Below are positions 60,893 through 60,945 of a stretch of 60,945 nucleotides of DNA, in pieces. Under the pieces are notes generated by a model. It worked only from the letters and a program-made list of their open reading frames with translations, searched no databases and was not told the origin of the DNA. Each line of letters begins with the position of its first letter. The stretch's first letter is position 1. This DNA comes from an uncultured Acholeplasmatales bacterium (GTDB lineage Bacteria > Bacillota_I > Bacilli_A > Acholeplasmatales > UBA5453), in assembly GCA_927433595.1 (NCBI GenBank), contig CAKMJY010000024.1, positions 1 through 60,945 of the forward strand. Reading direction: 5' to 3'. Made by a program: the position numbers and the translations under genes.

Positions 60893-60945
60893 ATTAAGTT
60901 GGGTTAAATATAGAGTGCTGTCAAGTATGTGTCAAGTATATAACA

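Noticed and set aside
1-60945. tRNA or rRNA genes
   Set aside because: No cloverleaf with GTTCRA-type T arm or rRNA block was recognised on either strand by eye; a tRNAscan run would be decisive.

Overview
The window looks like chromosomal DNA of a low-GC, wall-less or near wall-less Bacillota lineage, most likely Acholeplasma or a close relative (Acholeplasmatales). The reasons are inference. The DNA is AT-rich with strong AGGAGG-type ribosome sites and TTGACA/TATAAT promoters. TGA is used as a true stop (trpB, butyrate kinase, the coiled-coil gene at 174-2240) and Trp is TGG, so this is not the Mycoplasma code. Arginine deiminase, a fermentative butyrate kinase/phosphotransbutyrylase pair and many c-di-GMP genes also fit. 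No rRNA, tRNA, phage or CRISPR locus was recognised.

Layout. 1-7.7 kb is one minus-strand operon behind a strong promoter and a c-di-GMP-I riboswitch. It encodes three secreted proteins sharing a C-terminal W-x-E-G-W/Y-D motif (two with SipW-type signal peptides), SipW signal peptidase, a membrane-anchored McrB-like AAA+ ATPase, a DUF2357-like coiled-coil protein, and the start of a second signal peptidase. This is the best candidate for an undescribed system. 7.7-11.7 kb holds two GGDEF-EAL proteins, one with an intact EAL site and one degenerate. 11.8-18.2 kb has a 22-23 bp tandem repeat array, a circularly permuted GH3 glycosidase, an M28 membrane peptidase and a fluoride-riboswitch-controlled cation/proton antiporter. 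A heliorhodopsin is divergent at 18.3 kb. 19-26 kb holds an aldo-keto reductase, a TrpR-like YerC, a polar amino acid ABC transporter, a DsbA-like oxidoreductase, MsrB, small proteins and a threonylcarbamoyl-AMP synthase. 26.3-27.3 kb is a NiCo-type riboswitch with a cation diffusion facilitator.

27.4-34 kb holds hypothetical membrane proteins, RlmD and two dehydrogenases. 34-41 kb is a second c-di-GMP block: an intact membrane diguanylate cyclase, a HEAT-repeat/GT2 processive glycosyltransferase and a coupled ODP-like/GGDEF-like/receiver protein in which every active site looks mutated. 40.9-49 kb has a Trp T-box with a lone trpB, YaaA, an amino acid ABC transporter behind a T-box with one Stem I and two terminators (apparent Arg specifier), arginine deiminase and flotillin. 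49-57.5 kb has a catalytically dead RAYT-like protein, TrxB plus a two-domain disulfide oxidoreductase, Buk/Ptb, an EEP-family protein, a PgpA-like phosphatase, small membrane proteins, an XRE/DUF2975 pair and a GlsB-like protein.

57.5-60.9 kb is a decayed accessory island: direct and inverted repeats, an Rhs pseudogene remnant, and a 5'-truncated Rhs protein with a toxin-like tip followed without a gap by a small candidate immunity gene.

How it fits together (inference): c-di-GMP made and broken by the GGDEF/EAL proteins would control surface-fibre production through the riboswitch and exopolysaccharide through the 34-41 kb block, giving a surface-attachment programme. Ion stress is handled by RNA sensors (F-, Ni/Co). 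Arginine is imported under T-box control and burned by arginine deiminase.
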